A stretch of DNA of 64,000 bases from Compostibacter hankyongensis. Lineage in GTDB: Bacteria; Bacteroidota; Bacteroidia; Chitinophagales; Chitinophagaceae. Below are positions 1-7,633 of this stretch, one piece after another. The notes beneath the pieces were generated by a model, which was not told the origin of the DNA, did no database searches, and was given only the letters and a program-made list of their open reading frames with translations. The stretch is taken from contig NZ_BAABFN010000022.1 of NCBI RefSeq assembly GCF_039541075.1, forward strand, positions 383,122 to 447,121. Direction: 5' to 3'. Both the position numbers and the translations under genes were made by a program. Position 1 is the first letter of the stretch; the number at the start of each line of letters is the position of its first letter.

Positions 1-497
1 AAGAGGGTTCCGGAGGTCAGCACAATCACGGTGGACAGCCAGAAGAAAAATCCTCCGAATTCAGCGATAATAGCCGGTCCGGACTGGGAGCGGAGGTAGG
101 CTACATAGGCGCTGGCCTGGAAAGCCGTTACGATCACGGTGAGCAGGCGGGTGTACTGGTTGATCTTTTTACGGCCGCTCTCCCCTTCCTTCTGCATCTT
201 GGCGAAGCTGGGCACCGCAATGGTCAGCAGCTGCATGGCAATGGAGGCCGAGATATACGGCATGATGCCGAGGGCAAAGATGGAAGCGCGGGAGAAGGAG
301 CCGCCCGCGAACATATCGAAAAGACCCAGCAATCCCTTCTGGGCGCCTGCCAGCGAAAGCCGGTTCGGATCGATCCCCGGCAGGATTACATAGGATCCAA
401 AACGGTATACCAGTATCAGGCCCAAGGTCAGCAGGATACGCTTGCGAAGGTCCTCGATGCTCCAGATATTACGGATCGTTTCGACTATTTTCTTCAC
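1..497 (-). CDS. secY: Protein translocase subunit SecY, N-terminal part
   Basis: This is the channel-forming subunit of the Sec translocon in the inner membrane. About 165 residues are visible before the window edge cuts the gene. They show the first transmembrane segment (LTLGLILVYRFGSYVI), the plug region with GLLGLFDMFAGG, and the second transmembrane segment followed by the loop KMQKEGESGRKKINQYTR, all typical of SecY. The start is taken as GTG at 495-497, because a TAG lies in frame four codons upstream and no ATG is available. It is the last visible gene of the spc part of the ribosomal operon, 62 bases after rplO. Confidence 0.95.
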   Translation of the reverse strand, partial: MKKIVETIRNIWSIEDLRKRILLTLGLILVYRFGSYVILPGIDPNRLSLAGAQKGLLGLFDMFAGGSFSRASIFALGIMPYISASIAMQLLTIAVPSFAKMQKEGESGRKKINQYTRLLTVIVTAFQASAYVAYLRSQSGPAIIAEFGGFFFWLSTVIVLTSGTL

Positions 498-559
498 CCG
501 GATTGTCTATTTTGTATTCATAAACGGAAAAGACGCGGCCGCTGACGGCGCGTCTCCAA

Positions 560-1006
560 TCATACCAGCGTTACCGTACCCCCGGCAGCCGTAACGGCGG
601 CCTGGGCCTTTTCGCTGACCGCATGCACTTTGAGGTCTACCTTGGCTTTCAGCTCGCCCTGCCCCAGCACCTTCACCTTGTCTGTGCGGCCGATAAGCCC
701 GTTCATATACAACACTTCCAGCGATATTTCCTGAAGGCCGTACTTTTCGATCAGCTGATCCAGCTGTCCTACATTAAAGACCTTGTATTCCACCCGGCCG
801 GGGTTCTTGAACCCGCGCTTGGGCAGGCGGCGGTGGATCGGCATCTGACCGCCCTCATGACCTTTCTTATTTTTAAAGCCGCTGCGCGACTGCTGTCCCT
901 TGTTCCCTTTTGTGGAGGTACCTCCTTTGCCGGAAGCTTCCCCGCGGCCGAGGCGCTTTGCCTTTTTAACGGCGCCGGCTTCGGGCTTCAACGTGTGTAA
1001 GTTCAT
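560..1006 (-). CDS. rplO: 50S ribosomal protein L15
   Basis: L15 is a late-assembling protein of the large ribosomal subunit. The 148-residue product starts MNLHTLKPEAGAVKKAKRLG and has the glycine- and lysine-rich N-terminal half (GRGEASGKGGTSTKGNKGQQSR) that threads into 23S rRNA, then the globular C-terminal domain. Length and the position between rpmD and secY are canonical. Confidence 0.97.
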   Translation of the reverse strand: MNLHTLKPEAGAVKKAKRLGRGEASGKGGTSTKGNKGQQSRSGFKNKKGHEGGQMPIHRRLPKRGFKNPGRVEYKVFNVGQLDQLIEKYGLQEISLEVLYMNGLIGRTDKVKVLGQGELKAKVDLKVHAVSEKAQAAVTAAGGTVTLV

Positions 1007-1068
1007 AGGTCTGTTTTTGGCTCAACGCTTTCTGCCGTGCAGAAAACTCGCAAGATAAAAAAATTACG

Positions 1069-1245
1069 CTATTCCGCCACGGTTACCAGGTGGCTCACTT
1101 TCCGCACCATACCCAGTACCTGGGGAGTGGCTTCCACCTCTACGGTGGCATGCATCTTCTTCAGCCCCAGCGCTTCCAGGGTCCGTTTCTGGCGCTCGGG
1201 ACGGTCGATCGCGCTTTTTACCTGGGTGATTTTTATTTTTGACAT
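1069..1245 (-). CDS. rpmD: 50S ribosomal protein L30
   Basis: This short gene was found by translating the gap between rpsE and rplO. The 58-residue product starts MSKIKITQVKSAIDRPERQK and contains TLEALGLKKMHATVEVE, the usual L30 ferredoxin-like fold of about 59 residues. The ATG is at 1243-1245 and the stop at 1069-1071. It sits 73 bases after rpsE and 62 bases before rplO, in the canonical order. Confidence 0.95.
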   Translation of the reverse strand: MSKIKITQVKSAIDRPERQKRTLEALGLKKMHATVEVEATPQVLGMVRKVSHLVTVAE

Positions 1246-1318
1246 GATCCGTTATTTGTACTCCGCCAAAGGAATGCGAGATCCGTATGCTCGGGATCTT
1301 CGCTCCGCGGCTGCGTGA

Positions 1319-1837
1319 TTATCCGTTAAATACTTTCTTCAGCGAGATATTGCGCGTTTTGGCCACGGCTACCGGTTCCCGCAGCAGGCTCAGGGCCTTG
1401 AAGGTGGCTTTCACCACGTTATGCGGGTTGGCGGAGCCCAGGGACTTGGCCAGCACGTCGGTAATGCCGGCGCTTTCCAGCACGGCGCGCATGGAACCTC
1501 CGGCGATCACCCCGGTACCGTGTCCGGCGGGCTTGATCAGCACTTTGGCTGCGCCTTCCTTGGCCAGCTGGTCATGCGGGATGGTACCGTGCATGACAGG
1601 CACGCGGATCAGGTTTTTCCTGGCATCGTCGATGGCTTTGGTGATGGCTTCCTGCACTTCCTTGGCCTTACCCAGGCCATGGCCTACCACACCGTTCTCG
1701 TTGCCCACCACTACCAGCGCGGAAAAGCTAAAGGTGCGTCCGCCCTTGGTGGTCTTCGTCACGCGGTTGATGGTCACCAGCCTGTCTTTGAGTTCCAGAT
1801 CGCCGGCTTTTACCCGGTTAACCGTATTTTTTGCCAT
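1319..1837 (-). CDS. rpsE: 30S ribosomal protein S5
   Basis: S5 is a small-subunit protein at the decoding centre and mRNA entry helicase site. The 172-residue product has the double-stranded-RNA-binding-like N-terminal domain (LVTINRVTKTTKGGRTFSF, then VVVGNENGVVGHGLGKAKEV) and the S5-fold C-terminal domain (GTGVIAGGSMRAVLESAGI, NPHNVVKATFKAL). It lies in the standard L18-S5-L30 order. Confidence 0.97.
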   Translation of the reverse strand: MAKNTVNRVKAGDLELKDRLVTINRVTKTTKGGRTFSFSALVVVGNENGVVGHGLGKAKEVQEAITKAIDDARKNLIRVPVMHGTIPHDQLAKEGAAKVLIKPAGHGTGVIAGGSMRAVLESAGITDVLAKSLGSANPHNVVKATFKALSLLREPVAVAKTRNISLKKVFNG

Positions 1838-1901
1838 TTATTTCTGCTTGTTTTGCACCCTTGGGGTACGTTATCTTTTTTTATGCTTTCCAGGTCTCGT
1901 A

Positions 1902-2255
1902 CTAAAACTGCAACCCGCCTTCCCGGGCGCCTTCGGCCAGGGCCTTTACACGGCCGTGGTAGAGATATCCCCCGCGGTCAAAAACGCATTTGGTGATCCC
2001 CGCTTCGGCTGCCTTGCGGGCGAGGGCCTGCCCCACCAGGCGGGACAGCTCGGCTTTCGCGCCTTTCTGGGCGGCGATATCCTTTGCACGGGAGGAGGCG
2101 GAGGCCAGGGTAGTGCCGCTGCTGTCGTCGATCAGCTGTGCATAGATATCCCGGTTGCTGCGAAACACCGCCAGGCGGGGCTGTTCCGGCGTACCGGCCA
2201 CCTTCCTGCGGATACGGTAGCTGATTTTCTGCCTTCTTACTACTTTCGGATGCAT
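1902..2255 (-). CDS. rplR: 50S ribosomal protein L18
   Basis: L18 binds 5S rRNA in the central protuberance together with L5. The 117-residue product shows the basic N-terminus MHPKVVRRQKISYRIRRKV, the motif RLAVFRSNRDIYAQLIDD, and the C-terminal FDRGGYLYHGRVKALAEGAR typical of L18. It is the normal length for the family. Confidence 0.97.
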   Translation of the reverse strand: MHPKVVRRQKISYRIRRKVAGTPEQPRLAVFRSNRDIYAQLIDDSSGTTLASASSRAKDIAAQKGAKAELSRLVGQALARKAAEAGITKCVFDRGGYLYHGRVKALAEGAREGGLQF

Positions 2256-2318
2256 GATTTATTTTGTTTTGTCTCCGTTATTTGGCGGAGATCGCTGTTA
2301 CAATGTGGACGTCACCGG

Positions 2319-2873
2319 TTATTTCCCGGCGGTCTTGCCGGCTTTGCGGCGCACTACTTCGTCGCTGTAGCGTACGCCCTTACCCTGGTAGGGCTCAGGT
2401 TTGCGCAGGCTGCGGATCTTGGCGGCCACCTCACCCAGCAGCTGGTTGTCGATGCCTTCGAGGATGATCTTGGGGTTCTGCCCTTTCACCGTTTCGGTCT
2501 TCACCTTCAGCTCTTCGGGTATCTCCACGAGGATGTTGTGGGAATAGCCCAGGGAAAGATCCAGCAGCTGTCCCTGGTTGGAGGCGCGGTATCCCACCCC
2601 TACCAGCTCCAGCTGTTTTACAAAACCTTCGGAAACGCCTTTCACCATATTGCTGATCAGGGCGCGGTACAGGCCGTGGAGCGCACGGTGACGGATCTGA
2701 TCGGTCGGCCGGCTCACCACTACCACCCCATCCTTGGTTTCTATTTTGATATCGCGGTCAACGGCTCTTTTCAGCTCGCCTTTCGGTCCTTTCACCGTCA
2801 CTTCGTTGGACGGGGAAACATTCAGGGTGACACCAGCGGGGAGGTTTACCGGGCTTTTGCCTATACGTGACAT
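2319..2873 (-). CDS. rplF: 50S ribosomal protein L6
   Basis: L6 is a large-subunit protein near the factor-binding site, made of two related alpha/beta domains. The product is 184 residues, starts MSRIGKSPVNLPAGV, and carries the L6 signature near the C-terminus (PEPYQGKGVRYSDEVVRRK). Positions 2874-2898 to rpsH form a short AT-rich spacer. Confidence 0.97.
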   Translation of the reverse strand: MSRIGKSPVNLPAGVTLNVSPSNEVTVKGPKGELKRAVDRDIKIETKDGVVVVSRPTDQIRHRALHGLYRALISNMVKGVSEGFVKQLELVGVGYRASNQGQLLDLSLGYSHNILVEIPEELKVKTETVKGQNPKIILEGIDNQLLGEVAAKIRSLRKPEPYQGKGVRYSDEVVRRKAGKTAGK

Positions 2874-2898
2874 GACTAAAAAAATTTAAAATTCAAAC

Positions 2899-3297
2899 TC
2901 AATAGATATGGCAGAGCACTTCGCCGCCGACATGCTGTGCCTGGGCTTCCTTATCGGTCATCACTCCCTTGGAGGTCGATACGATGGCGATACCCAGCCC
3001 GTTTTTCACCCGGCGGAAGTCGGCCGGCTTCGCATAGCGGCGCAGACCCGGGCGGCTCACCCTTTCCAGGGAATGGATGGCGGGCTGCTTGGTTTGCGGG
3101 TCGTACTTCAACGCAATCTTGATCAGTCCCTGCTTGCTGTCTTCTTCGAATTTATATTTCAGGATATATCCTTTTTCGTACAAGATCTCCGTAAGACGCT
3201 TCTTCAGGTTTGAAGCGGGCACTTCCACGATGCGGTGGCTGGCCAGCTGTGCATTGCGTATCCGTGTGAGGAAATCGGCAATCGGATCAGTTACCAT
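2899..3297 (-). CDS. rpsH: 30S ribosomal protein S8
   Basis: S8 is an early 16S rRNA-binding protein; in other bacteria it also represses the spc operon. The 132-residue product starts MVTDPIADFLTRIRNAQLAS and has the C-terminal signature GLGIAIVSTSKGVMTDKEA. It is followed by rplF after 25 bases. Confidence 0.97.
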   Translation of the reverse strand: MVTDPIADFLTRIRNAQLASHRIVEVPASNLKKRLTEILYEKGYILKYKFEEDSKQGLIKIALKYDPQTKQPAIHSLERVSRPGLRRYAKPADFRRVKNGLGIAIVSTSKGVMTDKEAQAQHVGGEVLCHIY

Positions 3298-3360
3298 TTA
3301 TTCTTTTTTATTTTATCGCTTACTAATAAGATATAGCGGTTTCCGGGCGATGCGTCCGGT

Positions 3361-3630
3361 TTACCACGATGCTTTTCTCACACCGGGGATCTTGCCTGCC
3401 AGCGCCATTTCCCGGAGCATGATACGGGAGATGCCGAAATACCGGACATAGCCCTTCGGCCGGCCGGTCAGCTGGCAGCGGTTGTGCAGCCTTACGGGGG
3501 AAGCATTCCTCGGCAGCCTGTCCAGTGCGGCATAGTCGCCGGCCGCTTTCAGCTCGGCTCTTTTCTCCGCATAGTGCGCCACCATTCTTTCCCTTTTGCG
3601 CTGTCTGGCCTTGATGGATTCTTTTGCCAT
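3361..3630 (-). CDS. rpsN: 30S ribosomal protein S14 (zinc-free type)
   Basis: S14 belongs to the small-subunit head. The 89-residue product contains the signature RLHNRCQLTGRPKGYVRYFG and ends in GKIPGVRKASW. It has no paired CxxC motifs, so it is the longer zinc-independent form rather than the short zinc-ribbon form. It lies 12 bases after rplE. Confidence 0.97.
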   Translation of the reverse strand: MAKESIKARQRKRERMVAHYAEKRAELKAAGDYAALDRLPRNASPVRLHNRCQLTGRPKGYVRYFGISRIMLREMALAGKIPGVRKASW

Positions 3631-3642
3631 ACCTGTATGGTT

Positions 3643-4221
3643 TTAATTTTGTTCTTTTCTGATGTTCTTGAAGGGCATACCCAGCTCCTTCAGCAGCTCG
3701 TAAGCTTCTTCGTTGCTGCCTGCAGACGTCACAAAGGTGATGTCCATGCCATTCATTTTACTTACTTTATCGATGTCGATCTCCGGGAAGATGATCTGCT
3801 CGGTAATGCCGAGGGTATAGTTTCCGCGGCCGTCAAACGACTTTTCGTTTACGCCTTTGAAGTCGCGCACGCGCGGCAGGGATACCGAGATCAGGCGGTC
3901 CAGGAATTCGAACATGTTCACGCTGCGGAGCGTTACCTTGGCGCCGATCGGCATATGACGACGGAGCTTGAAGTTGGAGATGTCCTTGCGGGACAGGGTC
4001 GGTACCGCTTTTTGTCCGGATACAGAGCTCATTTCAGCAACGGCGGTATCCACCAGCTTCTTGTCGTTGACGGCGCCGTTGATGCCCTGGTTCAGGCAGA
4101 TCTTCTGCAAACGGGGCACCTGCATAATGGATTTGTAGCCGAATTTCTTCATCAGCGCCGGCACTACATCCTGCTGGTACTTCTGCTGCAGCCGGGGTAT
4201 ATATTTTTCTGTCGTTGCCAT
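3643..4221 (-). CDS. rplE: 50S ribosomal protein L5
   Basis: L5 binds 5S rRNA and contacts the P-site tRNA. The 192-residue product has the expected PRLQKICLNQGIN, the basic DFKGVNEKSFDGRGNYTLGI and the C-terminal DITFVTSAGSNEEAYELL segments. Its start codon overlaps the rplX stop by one base (TAATG), implying translational coupling. Confidence 0.97.
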   Translation of the reverse strand: MATTEKYIPRLQQKYQQDVVPALMKKFGYKSIMQVPRLQKICLNQGINGAVNDKKLVDTAVAEMSSVSGQKAVPTLSRKDISNFKLRRHMPIGAKVTLRSVNMFEFLDRLISVSLPRVRDFKGVNEKSFDGRGNYTLGITEQIIFPEIDIDKVSKMNGMDITFVTSAGSNEEAYELLKELGMPFKNIRKEQN

Positions 4222-4559
4222 TATTTAACTACCTCCCCTGATTTTTTAAAGATCCGAACGGTTTTCCCATCTTCCTTGCTGCGGCGCACACGGGCCGGTG
4301 CTCCGGCTTTGGCGTCCCACAGCATGACGTTGGAGATGGCGATGGGGGCCTCCTGCTTTACGATGCCGCCGCGGGTATTCTGTGCGCTGGGCTTGGCATG
4401 CTTGGTCACCACGTTCACGCCTTCCACCAGCACCCGGGCTTTTTCGGGAAGCACCTCCAGCACTTTACGCGGCTTGGTCCTGTCCTTGTCTTCACCCGAG
4501 ATCACCACCACCTGGTCTCCCTTTCTGATGTTAAACTTGGGTTTGAATCTTGTCTTCAT
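4221..4559 (-). CDS. rplX: 50S ribosomal protein L24
   Basis: L24 starts large-subunit assembly at the 5' end of 23S rRNA. The 112-residue product has the KOW motif near the N-terminus (IRKGDQVVVISGEDKDRTKP) and GVNVVTKHAKPSAQN. It is separated from the upstream rplN by 148 bases, an unusually long gap inside this operon. That gap carries a promoter-like element at 4650-4680. Confidence 0.96.
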   Translation of the reverse strand: MKTRFKPKFNIRKGDQVVVISGEDKDRTKPRKVLEVLPEKARVLVEGVNVVTKHAKPSAQNTRGGIVKQEAPIAISNVMLWDAKAGAPARVRRSKEDGKTVRIFKKSGEVVK

Positions 4560-4649
4560 GGTACGAAAACTTATCTTTCTGTTTTATGGGGTCAGGAGAA
4601 GGCCAGCGGCGGATCACCTGATGAAAAATCTTATTATAAAAACGGCCTG

Positions 4650-4680
4650 CAAAGATAGTTCTTTTTGCCGAAAGCCCAAG
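4650..4680 (-). promoter_or_regulatory. Candidate internal promoter before rplX
   Basis: On the minus strand this reads CTTG, 19 bases, TATCTTTG. The -7 part matches the Bacteroidota consensus TAnnTTTG exactly (4650-4657); the -33 part (4677-4680) matches three of four bases of TTTG. It lies 90 bases upstream of rplX in the longest gap of the operon. Spacing supports a promoter, but this is sequence pattern only. Confidence 0.5.
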
Positions 4681-4707
4681 CCATAAAGCTGTCAGGGCTG
4701 TCCCGGC

Positions 4708-5076
4708 CTACAGCACTTCCGGAGCCAGGGAGATGATCTTCATGTATCCCTTGTCGCGCAGCTCGCGGGCTACCGGGCCGAAGATGCGCGTACCCCTGGG
4801 GTCGTCGCTGTTGTTCAGCAGCACCACGGCGTTGTCGTCAAAACGGATATAGGAACCGTCTTTGCGGCGCAGCTTGTTTTTGGTGCGGACGATCACCGCT
4901 TTGGTCACGGTACCTTTTTTGATACCGCCGGAGGGAATGGCATCCTTTACCGTCACCACGATCTTGTCTCCTATCTTGGCGGTGGACTGCCCGGAATTGC
5001 CCAATACCCGGATGCATAATACTTCCTTGGCGCCGCTGTTATCTGCTACATTCAGCCTGGATTCTTGCTGTATCAT
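4708..5076 (-). CDS. rplN: 50S ribosomal protein L14
   Basis: L14 forms an intersubunit bridge and is the docking site of RsfS in other bacteria. The 122-residue product starts MIQQESRLNVADNSGAKEVL, the canonical L14 N-terminus, and has FDDNAVVLLNNSDDPRGTRI and PVARELRDKGYMKIISLAPEV. It has the full usual length. Confidence 0.98.
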   Translation of the reverse strand: MIQQESRLNVADNSGAKEVLCIRVLGNSGQSTAKIGDKIVVTVKDAIPSGGIKKGTVTKAVIVRTKNKLRRKDGSYIRFDDNAVVLLNNSDDPRGTRIFGPVARELRDKGYMKIISLAPEVL

Positions 5077-5153
5077 TTTTTCCCATTTGAAATTTGAGGT
5101 TCGAGATTTGAGATTGAGTACTTCAAATCAGCAACTCCAAATCAGAAACTGAA
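5077..5153 (-). repeat. Short repeat-derived spacer between rpsQ and rplN
   Basis: This spacer contains self-similar words. Read on the minus strand they are AACTCCAAATC, then CTCAAATCTCGAACCTCAAA just before the rplN start. The same kind of word (AAATCTCAAATTCGAGACCTC) occurs in the susC leader at 38220-38245. It appears to be a member of the dispersed 5'-leader repeat family placed inside a ribosomal operon. Confidence 0.5.
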
Positions 5154-5411
5154 TTATTTTGCTTTCTCGATGATCTCCACCAGCCTCCAGCGCTTTTGCT
5201 TGCTCAGGGGACGTGTTTCCATGATCAGCACCCGGTCGCCCTCGGTGCACTCATTCTTGTCGTCGTGCGCCATGAACTTGGTGGTCTTTTTTACAAACTT
5301 ACCGTAGATAGGGTGCTTCACCCGGCGTTCCACGTTTACCGCGATGGTTTTGTCCATCTTGTTGCTGGACACGATCCCGATCCTGGTTTTTCTTAAGTTT
5401 CTTTCAGCCAT
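5154..5411 (-). CDS. rpsQ: 30S ribosomal protein S17
   Basis: S17 is an early assembly protein of the 30S body. The 85-residue product starts MAERNLRKTRIGIVSSNKMD and has HPIYGKFVKKTTKFMAHD and GDRVLIMETRPLSKQKRWR, the S17 OB-fold signature. The ATG at 5409-5411 is preferred over in-frame ATGs at 5420 and 5435 because it gives the usual family start. With this start the gene overlaps the end of rpmC by 8 bases. Confidence 0.95.
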   Translation of the reverse strand: MAERNLRKTRIGIVSSNKMDKTIAVNVERRVKHPIYGKFVKKTTKFMAHDDKNECTEGDRVLIMETRPLSKQKRWRLVEIIEKAK

Positions 5412-5628
5412 GATTGACATTATTTGTGTTTGCACCGCGTTCTCTTGTTCTCAATTCGGTCTTTAACCGGGCAATATCGCGACGCAGCTCGCGGATATTC
5501 ATCGGATTCTCAATGGGAGAGACAGCATGGCCGAATTTCAGTTTTTTCAGTCGTACTTCCTCTTCCGCTATCCGGCTTTGCAGGTCCACTTCGCTCAGTG
5601 ATTTGAGGTCCGCTTTCTCTTTTGCCAT
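5404..5628 (-). CDS. rpmC: 50S ribosomal protein L29
   Basis: L29 sits at the exit of the peptide tunnel beside L23. The product is 74 residues from the ATG at 5626-5628 (MAKEKADLKSLSEVDLQSRI), with the two-helix core and the signature PIENPMNIRELRRDIARLKT. An in-frame ATG 48 bases upstream would add 16 residues not seen in the family. Its end overlaps rpsQ. Confidence 0.95.
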   Translation of the reverse strand: MAKEKADLKSLSEVDLQSRIAEEEVRLKKLKFGHAVSPIENPMNIRELRRDIARLKTELRTRERGANTNNVNHG

Positions 5629-5690
5629 GGTATTGTTTTTTATCTTTTTACAGGAGCTCCGGTGCTTTGTTGCCAAAGCGTTTCGGAAGC

Positions 5691-6116
5691 TTATCCCTCA
5701 TAATCATAATCGTGCCGTATCACGAACTTGGTACGGATCGGCAGCTTGGATGCCGCCAGCTGCAGGGCTTCGCGGGCGATCTGCAGGGTCACCCCGTCTA
5801 TTTCAAACAGGATGCGGCCCGGCTTTACCACGGCGGCCCAATGATCCGGACCACCCTTTCCCTTACCCATACGTACTTCAGCGGGTTTCCGGGTCACGGG
5901 CTTGTCGGGGAAGATGCGTATCCACACATTTCCTTCACGTTTCATATGACGGGTCAGCGCCACACGGGAAGCCTCGATCTGCCGGTCGGTGATCCACTGC
6001 GGCTCCAGGGCTTTCAGCGCGAAGGAGCCGAAGGCGATGGTAGCGCCGCGCTGGGCGTTCCCCTTCATGCGGCCTTTCTGCTGCTTCCGGTGTTTCGTCT
6101 TTTTGGGCTGTAACAT
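5691..6116 (-). CDS. rplP: 50S ribosomal protein L16
   Basis: L16 helps form the A-site of the peptidyl transferase centre. The 141-residue product starts MLQPKKTKHRKQQKGRMKGN and has WIRIFPDKPVTRKPAEVRMG and the C-terminal RTKFVIRHDYD. Length and order (after rpsC, before rpmC) are canonical. Confidence 0.97.
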   Translation of the reverse strand: MLQPKKTKHRKQQKGRMKGNAQRGATIAFGSFALKALEPQWITDRQIEASRVALTRHMKREGNVWIRIFPDKPVTRKPAEVRMGKGKGGPDHWAAVVKPGRILFEIDGVTLQIAREALQLAASKLPIRTKFVIRHDYDYEG

Positions 6117-6139
6117 TTCTTAAATATTTAACGATGTTG

Positions 6140-6886
6140 CTATCTTCTTCTTCCTCCGCCGCCGTGACCGCCTCTGCCGCCGCGTCCGCCGCCGGGAGGT
6201 CCGCTTCTTTCTCCGCCTTCCTTACCGCCGACGAGGTTCGGGTTCAGATCGCGCTTGCCCAGGATCTCTCCTTTGCAGATCCATACCTTGATGCCGATCT
6301 TCCCGTATACGGTCTGGGCAAACAGTTCGGCATAGTCGATATCCATACGGAAAGTATGGAGGGGGGTTCTGCCCTGCTTGATCTCTTCGGAGCGGGCGAT
6401 CTCCGCGCCGCCGAGGCGTCCGCTCACCTTTACCTTGATGCCTTCCGCACCCATGCGGAGCGCGGTGGCGATGGCCATCTTGATGGCCCGTTTGTAATTG
6501 ATACGGCTTTCGATCTGCCGGGCTATGGTTTCTCCTACGATATTGGCATCCACTTCGGGGCGGCGTATCTCAAGGATATTGATCTGTACATCCGCCTTGC
6601 CCGTCAGCTTCTTCAGCTCTTCCTTGATCCGGTCCACCTCTCCGCCTCCTTTACCGATGATGATACCGGGCTTGGAGGTATGGATGGTAATGATCAGCTT
6701 TCCGAGGGTACGTTCGATCACGATCCGGGATATCCCGCCCTTGTTGATACGGGCATTCAGGTAGGTCCTGATCCTATGATCCTCGATCAGCTTGGGTGCA
6801 AAGTCCTTTTTGCTTCCGTACCAGTTGGAGTCCCAACCGCGGATGATCCCCAGGCGGTTCCCAATCGGATTCGTTTTTTGGCCCAT
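6140..6886 (-). CDS. rpsC: 30S ribosomal protein S3 with Gly/Arg-rich tail
   Basis: S3 lines the mRNA entry tunnel. The 248-residue product has the N-terminal MGQKTNPIGNRLGIIRGW, the KH domain (IIIGKGGGEVDRIKEEL) and the C-terminal domain (GRLGGAEIARSEEIKQGRTP). After about residue 215 it ends in a Gly/Arg tail of roughly 28 residues with repeated GGGR/GGRGG blocks and a final GGGGRRR. C-terminal extensions occur in S3 of this phylum; this one resembles eukaryotic RGG RNA-binding tails. Confidence 0.97.
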   Translation of the reverse strand: MGQKTNPIGNRLGIIRGWDSNWYGSKKDFAPKLIEDHRIRTYLNARINKGGISRIVIERTLGKLIITIHTSKPGIIIGKGGGEVDRIKEELKKLTGKADVQINILEIRRPEVDANIVGETIARQIESRINYKRAIKMAIATALRMGAEGIKVKVSGRLGGAEIARSEEIKQGRTPLHTFRMDIDYAELFAQTVYGKIGIKVWICKGEILGKRDLNPNLVGGKEGGERSGPPGGGRGGRGGHGGGGRRR

Positions 6887-6922
6887 TCTTTATGGATTGT
6901 ATTGAATATGAATGATAAAATG

Positions 6923-7303
6923 TTATGCTTTGGCTCCGGCCTTCTTCCCTGCGGCGGACGGCTGGCGGCTGTCCACCACGATGGTCACATGATTGCTCCG
7001 CTTGCGCACCCGGTAGCCGCGGCCCTGCGGGGCGGGGCGCATCCGCTTGAGGGTGCTTCCCCCGTCTACAAACACGGTCTTCACAAACAGACCGGCATCT
7101 TCCACACGCGCCTCTTCGTTTTTCTGCTTCCAGTTGCTGACCGCGGAAAGCAATAATTTTTCCAGCGGGCCGCTCGGATGCTTGGGATGGTATTTCAGCA
7201 CGTTGAGCGCTTTTTCCACCTCCATTCCGCGGATGAGGTCGGCCAGCAGCCGCATCTTGCGGGTGGAGGTCGGGTTATTTCTCAGCTTGGCTACTGCTTC
7301 CAT
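6923..7303 (-). CDS. rplV: 50S ribosomal protein L22
   Basis: L22 reaches into the peptide exit tunnel. The 126-residue product starts MEAVAKLRNNPTSTRKMRLL and contains the beta-hairpin segment DGGSTLKRMRPAPQGRGYRV that lines the tunnel. A basic Ala/Lys tail (GKKAGAKA) closes it. Confidence 0.97.
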   Translation of the reverse strand: MEAVAKLRNNPTSTRKMRLLADLIRGMEVEKALNVLKYHPKHPSGPLEKLLLSAVSNWKQKNEEARVEDAGLFVKTVFVDGGSTLKRMRPAPQGRGYRVRKRSNHVTIVVDSRQPSAAGKKAGAKA

Positions 7304-7348
7304 TGCTTTGTTTATTATATGCTTGGTTGTCTTTATATCGGGCGTACC

Positions 7349-7615
7349 TTACTTTTTGTTACCGTGTCCTTTAAAGTTCCGGGTAGGGGCAAACTCGCCC
7401 AGCTTATGTCCTACCATAAACTCGGTCACATACACGGGGATGAACTTGTTCCCGTTGTGTACGGCAAAGGTATGTCCCACAAAATCCGGGGTAATGGTGG
7501 AGCGGCGACTCCAGGTCTTCACCACCGATTTCTTCAGGGTCCCTTCATTCATCGACAGCACCTTCTTTTCCAGCGGCTGGGCGACATAAGGACCTTTCTT
7601 GATTGAACGAGCCAT
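7349..7615 (-). CDS. rpsS: 30S ribosomal protein S19
   Basis: S19 is a small-subunit head protein next to S13. The 88-residue product starts MARSIKKGPYVAQPLEKKVL and contains the S19 signature WSRRSTITPDFVGHTFAVHN and GEFAPTRNFKGH. Normal length and order. Confidence 0.98.
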   Translation of the reverse strand: MARSIKKGPYVAQPLEKKVLSMNEGTLKKSVVKTWSRRSTITPDFVGHTFAVHNGNKFIPVYVTEFMVGHKLGEFAPTRNFKGHGNKK

Positions 7616-7633
7616 AAGGTTGATTTGATGATA

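Noticed and set aside
1287..2870. A 527-codon plus-strand open frame across rpsE, rplR and rplF
   Set aside because: It is antisense to three intact ribosomal protein genes and is explained by their codon bias.
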